From positions 1 through 64,000 of the forward strand of contig CAKKQC010000060.1 of NCBI GenBank assembly GCA_919901855.1: a stretch of DNA of 64,000 nt, written 5' to 3'. Below, piece after piece: positions 39,131 to 47,003 of this stretch. A model generated the notes under the pieces. It had not been told where the DNA came from. It saw only the letters and a list, made by a program, of their open reading frames with translations, and made no database searches. A program made the position numbers and the translations under genes. The stretch comes from a bacterium (GTDB lineage Bacteria; Oederibacteriota; CAKKQC01). Within the stretch, counting starts at the first letter, position 1, and each line of letters begins with the position of its first letter.

Positions 39131-39964
39131 ATGGCCTTGAACGGGCGCCTTGCCGCCGCTTCGCCGCCCGCCTGGTTCTCGAAGCCGCCCGAGCGGGCCG
39201 TCCGCAGGCATCCGGGCGTCGTCCGCGTCCTGACGTGGAACGTTCACAAGGGCATCGGAGGTCTCGACCGGCGCTACCGCCCCTGGCGCGTGACCGAGGT
39301 AATCAGGTTCCACAATCCCGACATCGTTCTGCTCCAGGAGGTGGCCGAGAGCATCCCCCGGTTCCGGCACGACCGCCAGACGGGCTCGTGGGCCGGGGTC
39401 CTGGGGTATCCCTACCTCGTGTTCTCGCCCAATGTCCGCCTGGAGGAGGGCAGGTGGGGCAACGCCATCCTCTCGCGTTATCCCATCCTGCGAACCGTGC
39501 ATCTTGACCTCTCGTTCCCGATGAAGAAGCGCCGTGGCGCGGTCATCGCGGACATCTCGGTTTTGGCGGGGAGGAAGCGGGTCCATCTCCACGCGGTCAA
39601 CGTCCACCTCGGGCTGTCGGGCGTCGAGCGGCGGTGGCAGATCAGGCGGCTGTTGTCATCCGCCCCGCTGGCCGAGCTCAAGGCGGCGAGCCGCATCGTG
39701 ATCGCCGGGGACATGAACGACTGGACCGGCGTGCTGGCCGGCCGCAGAAGTCCGCTCCGCAAGGCGGGCTTCGCGTCGGCCTGGGGTCGCCACCACGGGT
39801 CGGCGCGCAGTTTCCCCGCCTGGTACCCGGTGGTCGCCCTGGACCGCGTCTTCCTGCGCGGTCCCGTCGCCTGCCGGCACGCGTACTGCTCCAGTCATTC
39901 GCTCGCCCGCCGCGCCTCCGACCACCTCCCGATCGTCGTGGACCTGGCGATGGGGGGCCGCTGA
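39131..39964 (+). CDS. Endonuclease/exonuclease/phosphatase-family protein
   Basis: A 277-residue Mg-dependent phosphodiesterase fold: VLTWNVHKGIGGLDRRYRPWRVTEVI, IVLLQEV (metal Glu), GNAILSRYPI, VHLHAVNVHLGLSG, VIAGDMNDWTG (catalytic D-x-N) and ASDHLPIVVDL (D-H). The set is complete. A perfect AGGAGG six bases before the ATG shows that Shine-Dalgarno initiation also occurs here. Coupling to a phospholipase-D-type gene is frequent for this subgroup and suggests a role in phospholipid or envelope metabolism. Confidence 0.92.
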   Translation: MALNGRLAAASPPAWFSKPPERAVRRHPGVVRVLTWNVHKGIGGLDRRYRPWRVTEVIRFHNPDIVLLQEVAESIPRFRHDRQTGSWAGVLGYPYLVFSPNVRLEEGRWGNAILSRYPILRTVHLDLSFPMKKRRGAVIADISVLAGRKRVHLHAVNVHLGLSGVERRWQIRRLLSSAPLAELKAASRIVIAGDMNDWTGVLAGRRSPLRKAGFASAWGRHHGSARSFPAWYPVVALDRVFLRGPVACRHAYCSSHSLARRASDHLPIVVDLAMGGR

Positions 39965-41103
39965 CCCTCCTCGAGCGGGCGCGACGGCGGCGGGCGTTCT
40001 TCCGCCCTCCGGTCGTCGGCGGGAATTCGTTCGCGGTCCTGGCCGGTGGTCCCGCGTGGTACGCGGCCCTGCGATCCGGCATCCGCGGGGCCCGGCGCGA
40101 GATCCTTCTCGAGTCGTTCATCTGGGACGACGACGCCACCGGACGGTCGTTTCTGGCTGATGCCGCGCGGGCCGCGCGACGGGGCGTCAGTGTGCACGTC
40201 ATCGTCGACGCCCTGGGCAGCTTCCGCATGGGACCCGGGTCCTGGCGGCCGCTGCTGGAGGCCGGCGGCCACGTCGGGATCTTCAACCCGTTCCGGTGGA
40301 CGCTCCGGCTGAACCGCCTGCTGCGGCGGAATCACCGCAAGATCGCCGTGTTCGACGGCGCCGCCGCCTGCATCGGGGGATTCGGATACGGCGACCGATG
40401 GGCGGGCAATCCGCCGGCCGGGTGGTGGGACGTGGGGGCGAGGATGGAGGGTCCGGTAGTGGCGCAGTTCAGGGAGGTATTCGCGCGCGACTGGCGTCAC
40501 TGCGCGAAAGTTCCCCTGCGCCCATTCCCCGGTGTTTCCTTCGCCCGCCCTCGCGGACGGGAGGATCTTCGCGTGCTGCCGTCGGCGCTCGGCCGGCGCC
40601 TGCCGTTTCGTTTCATGCGCCGCGCCATCAGTCGCGCGCGGACGCGCGCCTACATCTGCACCACGTATTTCATCCCGAGTCCGCTGCTGCGGTACGCCCT
40701 GCGGCGGGCCGCCCGCCGGGGCGTCGACGTCCGACTGCTCCTCCCGACACCCCGCCGGGAGCACTTCGTCTTCAGGTTCGCCGGCCGGCGACACTACGGG
40801 TCCCTGCTGGCCGCGGGAGTCCGGATCTTCGAGTATCAGCCCTCGTTCCTGCACGCGAAGTACGCGCTGGCCGACCGGGATTGGGCCCTCATCGGTTCAT
40901 CCAACCTCGACACGCTGAGCGGTCTCGTCAACCTCGAGGCCGACCTGGAAGCCCGGTCGAGGGGGGCGGTGCGCGCGCTCACGGACCGGTTCCTGCGGGA
41001 TGCGCGTGCCGCGAGAGAGATCACGATAGGCCGCTGGTCGGGCCGCCCCCTCTGGACCAGGATCCTCGAGCGGCTGTTCGGGTACTTCGATCCGTGGCTG
41101 TAG
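39961..41103 (+). CDS. Phospholipase D/cardiolipin synthase-like protein
   Basis: About 380 residues with two HKD half-sites: NHRKIAVFDGAAACIGGFGYGD (about residues 122-143) and FLHAKYALADRDWALIGSSNLD (about 298-319). Both H-x-K-x4-D sets are intact. EILLESFIWDDDATGR and the C-terminal YFDPWL also fit the cardiolipin synthase group; there are no N-terminal membrane spans. It probably joins or exchanges phosphatidyl groups. No ATG or GTG lies near the expected start; CTG 39961, overlapping the previous TGA, is the best candidate by position. Confidence 0.88.
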   Translation: MTLLERARRRRAFFRPPVVGGNSFAVLAGGPAWYAALRSGIRGARREILLESFIWDDDATGRSFLADAARAARRGVSVHVIVDALGSFRMGPGSWRPLLEAGGHVGIFNPFRWTLRLNRLLRRNHRKIAVFDGAAACIGGFGYGDRWAGNPPAGWWDVGARMEGPVVAQFREVFARDWRHCAKVPLRPFPGVSFARPRGREDLRVLPSALGRRLPFRFMRRAISRARTRAYICTTYFIPSPLLRYALRRAARRGVDVRLLLPTPRREHFVFRFAGRRHYGSLLAAGVRIFEYQPSFLHAKYALADRDWALIGSSNLDTLSGLVNLEADLEARSRGAVRALTDRFLRDARAAREITIGRWSGRPLWTRILERLFGYFDPWL

Positions 41104-41110
41104 CCGGCGA

Positions 41111-42259
41111 TCAGACGTAGCTGATTCCGGGATTCGCGAGGGGGATCGGGAACCCGGCGCGCAGGACCCGGCCGAGGGCGCCATCGGCGCGGACGCCCGG
41201 TGGCCGGTCGCGGGTCGGCTCGCCGAAGATCAACCGGGTCATCACCTCGCGCGGGACCGCGACCCTGGAGGCCCCGAGCGCGAGGAAAGGCTTGAAGTTG
41301 AACTCGCCGCCCTCGAGCCGCCGCCCGGCCGGCCCGGCGCGTTTCGCGAGGACCGGGCGCAGCCGGCGGATCAGCCGTTCGAGGTTCAGGATGGCGATGG
41401 CGTCGTATACGGGCACGTGACGTTCACCGAGGTGACGGCCCGAGAGCAGGGCGAGGCTCTCGCGCTCGTGCGGCGAGACGGTCAGCTCGACCCGCCGCTT
41501 GCCCCACGCGAGGCACGCGGCGTGCAGGGCCGCCAGGAGGTCCGTCCGCGACCCCGCGTGCTCGACGACTACGAGGCGGCCCGATTGTGGTCCACCGGCC
41601 TTGCGCGTGACCCCGGCGACGAAGTACGCGGTGACGCGCCCGCCGGCTTCCGCGACGAAGAACCTGGCGGGGGAGAGCACGGCCCAGCCGGCGCGGAACA
41701 CGCGGCGGAAGTCCGCGACCGGGCGGAGGATCCGCACCGGCTCGCGGGCGTGGAGCGCGGCGATGGCCGCCAGGTCGCGGGGTCCCGCGGGGCGGAAGGA
41801 GACGTCGGGATGGGCGAATAGCCCGAGCGCGGCGGGGGTGAGGACGAAGTGAAGACGGCGGCCGACGGGCACCGCCCCGATCCGGCGGTAGAGCCCCCGG
41901 TCCCCGGAAATGAAGTAGAGGTCGAGGCCCTCCCGGTCGTGCCGGGAACGCAGAACCTCGATGATCCTCGATGCGAGTCCCGCGCCGCGGTAGGCGGGAT
42001 CGGTCGCGACCGCGCTCATGAGCCCCAGCGGGATCCTGACCCCGTCGACCGCCAGGGCGCGCTTGCTGACCCCCACGTGCGAGACGACCTTGCCGTTCTC
42101 GACCGTGACCCAGAGGTTCCGGCGGTTCTCGGAGCTGAGATGCCACGGATACAGGGATTCCATCCCGCGTTCGCCGGGGGAGCCGATAAAGGTGCGGTTC
42201 ACGAGCTTGAGGAGGCTCCGGTACTCGTTGGGCCTGACCGGCCGGGGGCCCTCGATCAT
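41111..42259 (-). CDS. GNAT acetyltransferase with Eis-like C-terminal region
   Basis: About 382 residues. The N-terminal GNAT domain has LWVTVENGKVVSHVGVSKRAL and the acetyl-CoA loop GLMSAVATDPAYRGAGLASRIIEVL, then DLYFISGDRGLYRRIGAVPVG. A second GNAT-like half and a terminal domain follow, the overall plan of Eis-type N-acetyltransferases. The substrate is unknown. Met at 42259 (MIEGPRPVRPNEYRSL) gives the usual start; an in-frame ATG at 42292 adds 11 residues. It is convergent with the phospholipase gene. Confidence 0.85.
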   Translation of the reverse strand: MIEGPRPVRPNEYRSLLKLVNRTFIGSPGERGMESLYPWHLSSENRRNLWVTVENGKVVSHVGVSKRALAVDGVRIPLGLMSAVATDPAYRGAGLASRIIEVLRSRHDREGLDLYFISGDRGLYRRIGAVPVGRRLHFVLTPAALGLFAHPDVSFRPAGPRDLAAIAALHAREPVRILRPVADFRRVFRAGWAVLSPARFFVAEAGGRVTAYFVAGVTRKAGGPQSGRLVVVEHAGSRTDLLAALHAACLAWGKRRVELTVSPHERESLALLSGRHLGERHVPVYDAIAILNLERLIRRLRPVLAKRAGPAGRRLEGGEFNFKPFLALGASRVAVPREVMTRLIFGEPTRDRPPGVRADGALGRVLRAGFPIPLANPGISYV

Positions 42260-42333
42260 GGGTGGCTTTCGCTCATCCCCGTATCCTCTCATTACCTCAC
42301 GTCCCGGTCCAGCTATGAGATGATCGGGGCCGG

Positions 42334-43443
42334 ATGGGCGAGACGAACGGGGTCCTGATCGGCACTTACACCGGCGGCGAGGCCGGGCCGGCCGGCGTGT
42401 CGCGGGGGCTCTACATCGCGGACTGGGACGGCGAGGCCGGCGTGCTGGGCGCGCCCCGGCTGTTGGCGGAGCTCAAGCACCCGAGCTTCGTGGCCTTGCA
42501 CCCCTCCCGGCCCATCGTGTACGCCGTCAGCGAGACCGGGCAGTTCGAAGGGTTCGAATCCGGGGCGGTCGCCGCGGTGCGGCTGGGCGGCGGCAAGGCC
42601 GTGGTCGGGCCGTGGCGCCGGTCGGGAGGGACCGGGCCCTGCCACGTCGCCGTTGACCCGCAGGGCGAGTACCTCGTCGTTTCCAACTACAGCTCGGGCT
42701 CGGCGGCCGTCTACCCGCTGGAGAACGGACTCCCGGCGGAGGAAGGGACGGCCCTGCGATTCGAGGGCCACGGCCCGGACCCCAAGCGGCAGGAGGGCCC
42801 GCACGCGCACTCGGCCACGTTCGATCCCTCGGGGAACCGGTTCTACGTCATGGACCTGGGGACCGACCTCGTACGGGGATTCGCGCTCGACCGCGCCGCG
42901 AAGACGGCCCGCCCCCTCGACCCGCGGAGCACGGCCATCGAGCCGGGCAGCGGGCCCCGGCACATGACGTTTCATCCTTCGGGTCGCTGGGCCTACCTGA
43001 TCAACGAGATGGGAAACACCGTGACCGCGTTCGAGTGGGAGCGGGTCAGCGGCAAGCTGGAGCCGTTCCAGACCGTGACCACGCTTCCCGCCGGCCGGCC
43101 GGCCACCGCGAAGCCGAGCTGGACGGCGGACATCCACGTCTCGCCCGACGGGCTCTTCCTGTACGGGTCCAACCGAGGCGACGACAGCCTCGCCGTCTGG
43201 TCGGTCTCGAAGGACGGCACGCTCACGCTCGTCGAGATTGTGCCGTGCGGGGGAGGCCATCCGCGGAACTTCACGCTCTCGCCGGACGGCCGCTGGCTGT
43301 TGTGCGCGAACATGCACTCGCATAACATCGTCGTCTTCCGCCGCGATTCCGCCACCGGCCGTCTGACGCGCGGCTCCGAGACCGCCGCCACCTCCCCGAC
43401 CTGTCTGGTATTCCTTCCGGCAGGACTCCGGGAGACACGCTAG
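42334..43443 (+). CDS. 6-phosphogluconolactonase-like beta-propeller lactonase
   Basis: A 369-residue protein of the YbhE/Pgl seven-blade family: GTYTGGEAGPAGVSRGLYIADWD, HPSFVALHPSRPIVYAVSETG, VDPQGEYLVVSNYSSGSAAVYPL, HAHSATFDPSGNRFYVMDLGTD, GSGPRHMTFHPSGRWAYLINEMGNTVTAFEW, ADIHVSPDGLFLYGSNRGDDSLAVW, GGHPRNFTLSPDGRWLLCANMHSHNIVVF. It probably hydrolyses 6-phosphogluconolactone, though the family also includes muconate-type lactonases. Its TAG stop is part of a TAGAAT box before tRNA-Gly. Confidence 0.92.
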   Translation: MGETNGVLIGTYTGGEAGPAGVSRGLYIADWDGEAGVLGAPRLLAELKHPSFVALHPSRPIVYAVSETGQFEGFESGAVAAVRLGGGKAVVGPWRRSGGTGPCHVAVDPQGEYLVVSNYSSGSAAVYPLENGLPAEEGTALRFEGHGPDPKRQEGPHAHSATFDPSGNRFYVMDLGTDLVRGFALDRAAKTARPLDPRSTAIEPGSGPRHMTFHPSGRWAYLINEMGNTVTAFEWERVSGKLEPFQTVTTLPAGRPATAKPSWTADIHVSPDGLFLYGSNRGDDSLAVWSVSKDGTLTLVEIVPCGGGHPRNFTLSPDGRWLLCANMHSHNIVVFRRDSATGRLTRGSETAATSPTCLVFLPAGLRETR

Positions 43444-43468
43444 AATCGTGGAATGGTCCTCATGAAAC

Positions 43469-43539
43469 GCGGGAGTAGTTCAATGGTAGAACGGCAGCCT
43501 TCCAAGCTGCTCACGCCGGTTCGATTCCGGTCTCCCGCT
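43469..43539 (+). tRNA. tRNA-Gly(TCC)
   Basis: Acceptor stem GCGGGAG/CTCCCGC with discriminator T. D arm with AGTTCAATGGTAGAAC. Anticodon arm GCAGC-CTTCCAA-GCTGC, anticodon TCC. T arm GGTTCGATTCC. TAGAAT lies at 43441-43446. CCA is not encoded. Confidence 0.96.
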
Positions 43540-43547
43540 GGGCTTCG

Positions 43548-44957
43548 TTGAACGTATCCTTCTTCGGCGCTGACCGGCAGGTCACGGGGTCTAGGTACCT
43601 CGTCGAGGCCGGGGGTGCGCGGGTCTTCGTCGACTGCGGCATGTTCCAGGAGCGCGACTATATGGGGCGCAACTGGGAATCGTTCCCCTGCGATCCACAC
43701 GACCTCAGCGCGGTGCTTCTCACCCACGCCCACCTCGACCACTGCGGCCTCCTCCCCAAGCTCGTGAAGGAGGGGTTCAACGGCAAGATCTACGCCACGG
43801 CGCCGACCGCCGAGATCGCCCAGATCGTGCTCGAGGACTCGGGGTTCATCCAGGAGGAAGACGCGAAGCACAAGCGGTTCCGCCACCAGCGCGAGGGGCG
43901 GCAGGGCCGGTTCCCCGAGCAGCCGCTGTACACCGCGTCCGACGCCAAGGACGTGGCGCGGCACTGGGCGACGGTCAAGCTGGGGGACACCGTGCAGTTG
44001 GCGGGGGGGATGACCGCCCGGTTCATCGTGGTCGGGCATATCTTCGGGGCGGCGTCGGTCCTGATCGAAGGCCCGGCCAAGGGCGGGAAGACGAGCGTGC
44101 TGTTTTCCGGCGACATCGGCCGGTGGGACCGTCCGCTGATCGAGGATCCCGGCACCCCGCCGGCCGCGGACTACGTGATCACGGAGGCGACGTACGGGAA
44201 CAAGCTGCACGAGGACCCGGCCGGGATCGAGGACCGGCTCGCCAAAATCCTGACCGAAACGATCCAGGCGAAGGGCAATCTCGTGATCCCGAGCTTCGCC
44301 GTGGAGCGCGCGCACGAACTGCTTCACTTCCTGAACAGCCTCCTGATGCAGAAGAAGATCGCGCCGTGTCCGATCTACCTCGACAGCCCGATGGCGATCA
44401 GCGTCACGAACGTGTTCAAGCGGCACGCGGAGTCGCTCGATCTCGACACCCGGCGCCTGATCGGGGCCGGCCACTCGCCGTTCTCGTTCCCCGGTTTGAA
44501 GACGACCCGGAAGCCTGAGGAGTCGAAGGAGATCAACAACATGCTCGGGGTCGTCATCATCGCGGGGGCGGGGATGTGCAACGGCGGGCGGATCAAGCAC
44601 CATCTCCAGTACAACCTGCCGCGGGCGGATTCCACGATCCTGTTCGTCGGCTACCAGGTCGAGGGCACGCTGGGCCGGACCCTTCTGAACGGCGTCAAGG
44701 AGATCCGGCTGTTCGGTGAGAAGATCCCCGTCCGGGCGCGGGTGGCCCAGATCGAGGGCTTCTCGGGCCACGCGGATCGCGACGAGCTGCTCCGCTGGAT
44801 CACGTCCATGCCGAAGCCCCCGAAGAAGGTCTTCGTCTGCCACGCTGAATCCAACGTCGCCGACGAATACGCCAAGACCCTGGAACAGAAGACGGGCTGG
44901 CCGGTCTCCGTGCCGTCCTACTCCAACAGCGTCGAGCTGGAGGGAAGCGGCGGCTAG
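43548..44957 (+). CDS. Beta-CASP metallo-beta-lactamase ribonuclease
   Basis: A 469-residue protein of the CPSF73/YSH1-like group. Metallo-beta-lactamase motifs: SFFGADRQVTGSRYLVE, LLTHAHLDHCGLLPKL, SGDIGRWDRPLIEDP. Beta-CASP part: LVIPSFAVERAHELLHFL, ICPIYLDSPMA-like segment, GMCNGGRIKHHL, and motif C in GFSGHADRDELLRW. These enzymes process or degrade RNA in bacteria and archaea. The TTG start is nine bases after tRNA-Gly, so tRNA 3' processing and this mRNA may be linked. It is convergent with the RraA-like gene, with a four-base overlap. Confidence 0.92.
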   Translation: MNVSFFGADRQVTGSRYLVEAGGARVFVDCGMFQERDYMGRNWESFPCDPHDLSAVLLTHAHLDHCGLLPKLVKEGFNGKIYATAPTAEIAQIVLEDSGFIQEEDAKHKRFRHQREGRQGRFPEQPLYTASDAKDVARHWATVKLGDTVQLAGGMTARFIVVGHIFGAASVLIEGPAKGGKTSVLFSGDIGRWDRPLIEDPGTPPAADYVITEATYGNKLHEDPAGIEDRLAKILTETIQAKGNLVIPSFAVERAHELLHFLNSLLMQKKIAPCPIYLDSPMAISVTNVFKRHAESLDLDTRRLIGAGHSPFSFPGLKTTRKPEESKEINNMLGVVIIAGAGMCNGGRIKHHLQYNLPRADSTILFVGYQVEGTLGRTLLNGVKEIRLFGEKIPVRARVAQIEGFSGHADRDELLRWITSMPKPPKKVFVCHAESNVADEYAKTLEQKTGWPVSVPSYSNSVELEGSGG

Positions 44958-45658
44958 ACGGTCTCGTCCAGGGGCTTGCCGAGATCCTGGTAGAGTTTGC
45001 GGCGGGTCGCCTTGTCCCGCGTGTGCTCCTCGCCACCCCACTTTGCCACGTCCTTGGCCAGGGCGCGCGGCACCACGATGACGCCGTCGCCGTCGGCGAC
45101 CACGACGTCGCCCGGATGGACGGTCACGCCACCCACGGACACTGGCACGTCCTTGGTGTCGTACTGGAGCCGGGCCTGGACCATCTTCTGCGAGATGAAC
45201 GGGCTCCAGAACGGGATCTTCTGGAGGATGAGTTCGTCCGTATCCCGGACCCCGCCGCTGGATACGTAGCCGACCGCCCCGGACTTGAACCCGGCCATCG
45301 AGTTGTTCGAGCCCATGAGCCCCGCATCCACGCCGGACTGGTCGATGACGATGAAGTCGCCGGGCTGGATGTCGTCCATCCACGGGTAGGGGTTGATCTT
45401 GCCGTAGTACTCGCCCGACCATGCCCAGTATTGCTCCGGGGTCATGTTGGGTACCGTTCCCGTGAAGGGCACGTGCCGGGCCGTCTTGGCGATGCCGCAC
45501 GCGCGCGTGCGCCAGAGCGGCCGGATCGCGGGGGACATGGACCCGGTCCAGTGGTGCATCATCGTGTCCAGCCCGTCCCGGACGTCGGCCACCCGGAGGT
45601 CCCGGTAGAGGGCAAGGAGTTCCTGGCGTTCCGCGTTGGAGAGAGGGGAGGTACTCAT
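44954..45658 (-). CDS. RraA-like/dimethylmenaquinone-methyltransferase-like protein
   Basis: A 234-residue protein of the RraA/HMG-aldolase-like fold: LRVADVRDGLDTMMHHW, DDIQPGDFIVIDQSG, GLMGSNNSMAGFKSGAVGYVSSGGVRDTDEL (active-site G-x-R-D), VHPGDVVVADGDGVIVVPRALA. Such proteins include aldolases for pyruvate-type aldols as well as RNase E inhibitors. The presence of R-D and a C-terminal acid favours the aldolase type. The start is fixed by a promoter on the minus strand: TTGACG, an 18-base spacer, TACCCT, six bases, ATG. Confidence 0.88.
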   Translation of the reverse strand: MSTSPLSNAERQELLALYRDLRVADVRDGLDTMMHHWTGSMSPAIRPLWRTRACGIAKTARHVPFTGTVPNMTPEQYWAWSGEYYGKINPYPWMDDIQPGDFIVIDQSGVDAGLMGSNNSMAGFKSGAVGYVSSGGVRDTDELILQKIPFWSPFISQKMVQARLQYDTKDVPVSVGGVTVHPGDVVVADGDGVIVVPRALAKDVAKWGGEEHTRDKATRRKLYQDLGKPLDETV

Positions 45659-45717
45659 GGGCAGAGGGTACGCGGAGGCGGGCGGGCACGTCAAGGAATG
45701 GGCGGTACAATAGAAGC

Positions 45718-45882
45718 ATGAACCAGGGATGGGCTCTGAAACAGGCTCCAGAAGGCCTTTTCCAGGGCCTCCGGGGCCTCCAGACGGTCGTTCGGGGTGG
45801 GCTTGGCAGGATACGCGTTCCAGGGCCTGGAGGGGCTGAAAAGGCCGTTTTTCAGGGGGGAGCCCCCGGGATGTGGACGTGA
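45718..45882 (+). CDS. Possible leaderless 54-residue small ORF
   Basis: ATG 45718 lies exactly six bases after TACAAT (45706-45711), the same geometry seen at several real genes here. The frame is 54 codons, rich in Gly and Gln with Leu-Gln-Gly repeats (GLFQGLRGLQ), and its TGA lies inside the first codons of the glycosyltransferase gene (GTG 45873), a ten-base overlap. It could be a leader peptide or small protein coupled to the downstream gene. Composition is low in complexity, so chance is possible. No family is recognised. Confidence 0.4.
   Translation: MNQGWALKQAPEGLFQGLRGLQTVVRGGLGRIRVPGPGGAEKAVFQGGAPGMWT
45754..45846. repeat. Imperfect long inverted repeat before the GT4 gene
   Basis: GGCCTTTTC (45754-45762) is complementary to GAAAAGGCC (45838-45846). 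Inside, CCTCCAG and CTGGAGG words can also pair. The RNA could form a large imperfect hairpin just before the GTG of the glycosyltransferase. It lies inside the small ORF. Confidence 0.5.
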
Positions 45883-47003
45883 GAGTCGCCTTTGACGTCC
45901 GGATCATGCAGGGCCGGCCCCGGGGGATGGGCGTCTACGCCCGGAACCTGTTGCGGGCCATCGCCCGCCGCGCCGACCGCCCCGCGATCACGCTCATCGC
46001 CGACTCGTTCCTGCCCGATCCCGAGGGCCTGCCCCTGGACGCCTTCGGGATCCGCCGGGTCCGCGGGTTCGGCGGGCTGATCGCGTGGGAGCAGGTCCAC
46101 CTGCCGCGGGCGGCGCGGGAGTTCGACCTCCTGCACTGCCCGGCGAACGGTTCGCCCTTGAGGTGCCGGGTCCCCGTGATCGTCACGATCCACGACGCGA
46201 TCTTCGTGCGCCGGTTCAGCGAGATCTCGGCCGTGCCGTATCCGCGGCAGTACGCGGGCCATCTCTACCGGACGCGCGTGTACCCGGCGGCCCTACAGCG
46301 GGCGGCCGCGGTCATCACGGTTTCCGAGACGTCCCGGCAGGACGTCATCGGCCTGCTCCGGGTGCCGGGCGAGCGCGTGACCGTGACCCCCGAGGCCGTC
46401 TCCGAGACGTTCCGCGACGCGGACCCGACGTGGGAGTCCGATCTCCGGGGGAAGTTCGGCATCCCGGGCCCGTACCTGCTCGCGATGGGCGCCTACGAGA
46501 AGCGCAAGAACATCCCGCTCCTGTTCGAGGTCTTCGAGCACCTCAAGATCGGGGTGACGAGCCCGCCGATGCTGATTCTCGCCGGCACGGAGAACATCAA
46601 GGCGACCCGGTACCGGCAGGACGTCGCCGCGCGCGGCATCGAGCACCTGGTCCGGTTCCTGCCCTACGTCTCGGAGCGCGACCTCAAGGGGCTGCACACC
46701 TCGGCCGTCGCGTTCCTGATGCCCTCGCGCAAGGAGGGGTTCGGCCTGCCCCTGCTGGAGGCCATGAGCGTCGGCACGCCCGTCATCGCGTCGGCCATCG
46801 GGGCCCATCGCGAGGTCGCGGGCGACGCCGCCCTCGTGCTCGACCCGGACGATCCCGAGGTCTGGGTCGAGGCGATCCGGCGGGTGTCGACGGACGCCCC
46901 GTACCGGAAGCGGCTCAGCGAGCTCAGCATCGCCCAGGCGGCGCGGTTCAGTTGGGACCGGACCGCCGACCTGACGCTCGGCGTCTACCGCAAGTTCGGT
47001 TGA
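45873..47003 (+). CDS. Glycosyltransferase family 4
   Basis: A 376-residue GT-B enzyme: FDVRIMQGRPRGMGVYARNLLRAIAR, FDLLHCPANGSPLRCRVPVIVTIHDAIF, AAVITVSETSRQDVIGLL, LLAMGAYEKRKNIPLLFEVFE, RFLPYVSERDLKGLHTSAVAFLMPSRKEGFGLPLLEAMSVGTPVIAS. The E-G-F-G-L-P-L-L-E donor motif is complete. The resemblance is to WbaZ/mannosyltransferase-type proteins; the sugar is not known. It stands apart from the main glycan block. Its 3' end overlaps the convergent MFS/spermidine-synthase gene by 19 bases. Confidence 0.92.
   Translation: MDVRVAFDVRIMQGRPRGMGVYARNLLRAIARRADRPAITLIADSFLPDPEGLPLDAFGIRRVRGFGGLIAWEQVHLPRAAREFDLLHCPANGSPLRCRVPVIVTIHDAIFVRRFSEISAVPYPRQYAGHLYRTRVYPAALQRAAAVITVSETSRQDVIGLLRVPGERVTVTPEAVSETFRDADPTWESDLRGKFGIPGPYLLAMGAYEKRKNIPLLFEVFEHLKIGVTSPPMLILAGTENIKATRYRQDVAARGIEHLVRFLPYVSERDLKGLHTSAVAFLMPSRKEGFGLPLLEAMSVGTPVIASAIGAHREVAGDAALVLDPDDPEVWVEAIRRVSTDAPYRKRLSELSIAQAARFSWDRTADLTLGVYRKFG

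Noticed and set aside
44954-45907. Longer 317-residue version of the RraA-like protein
   Set aside because: The extra N-terminus crosses the divergent promoter region and is unlike the family. ATG 45658 has a promoter at the right distance.
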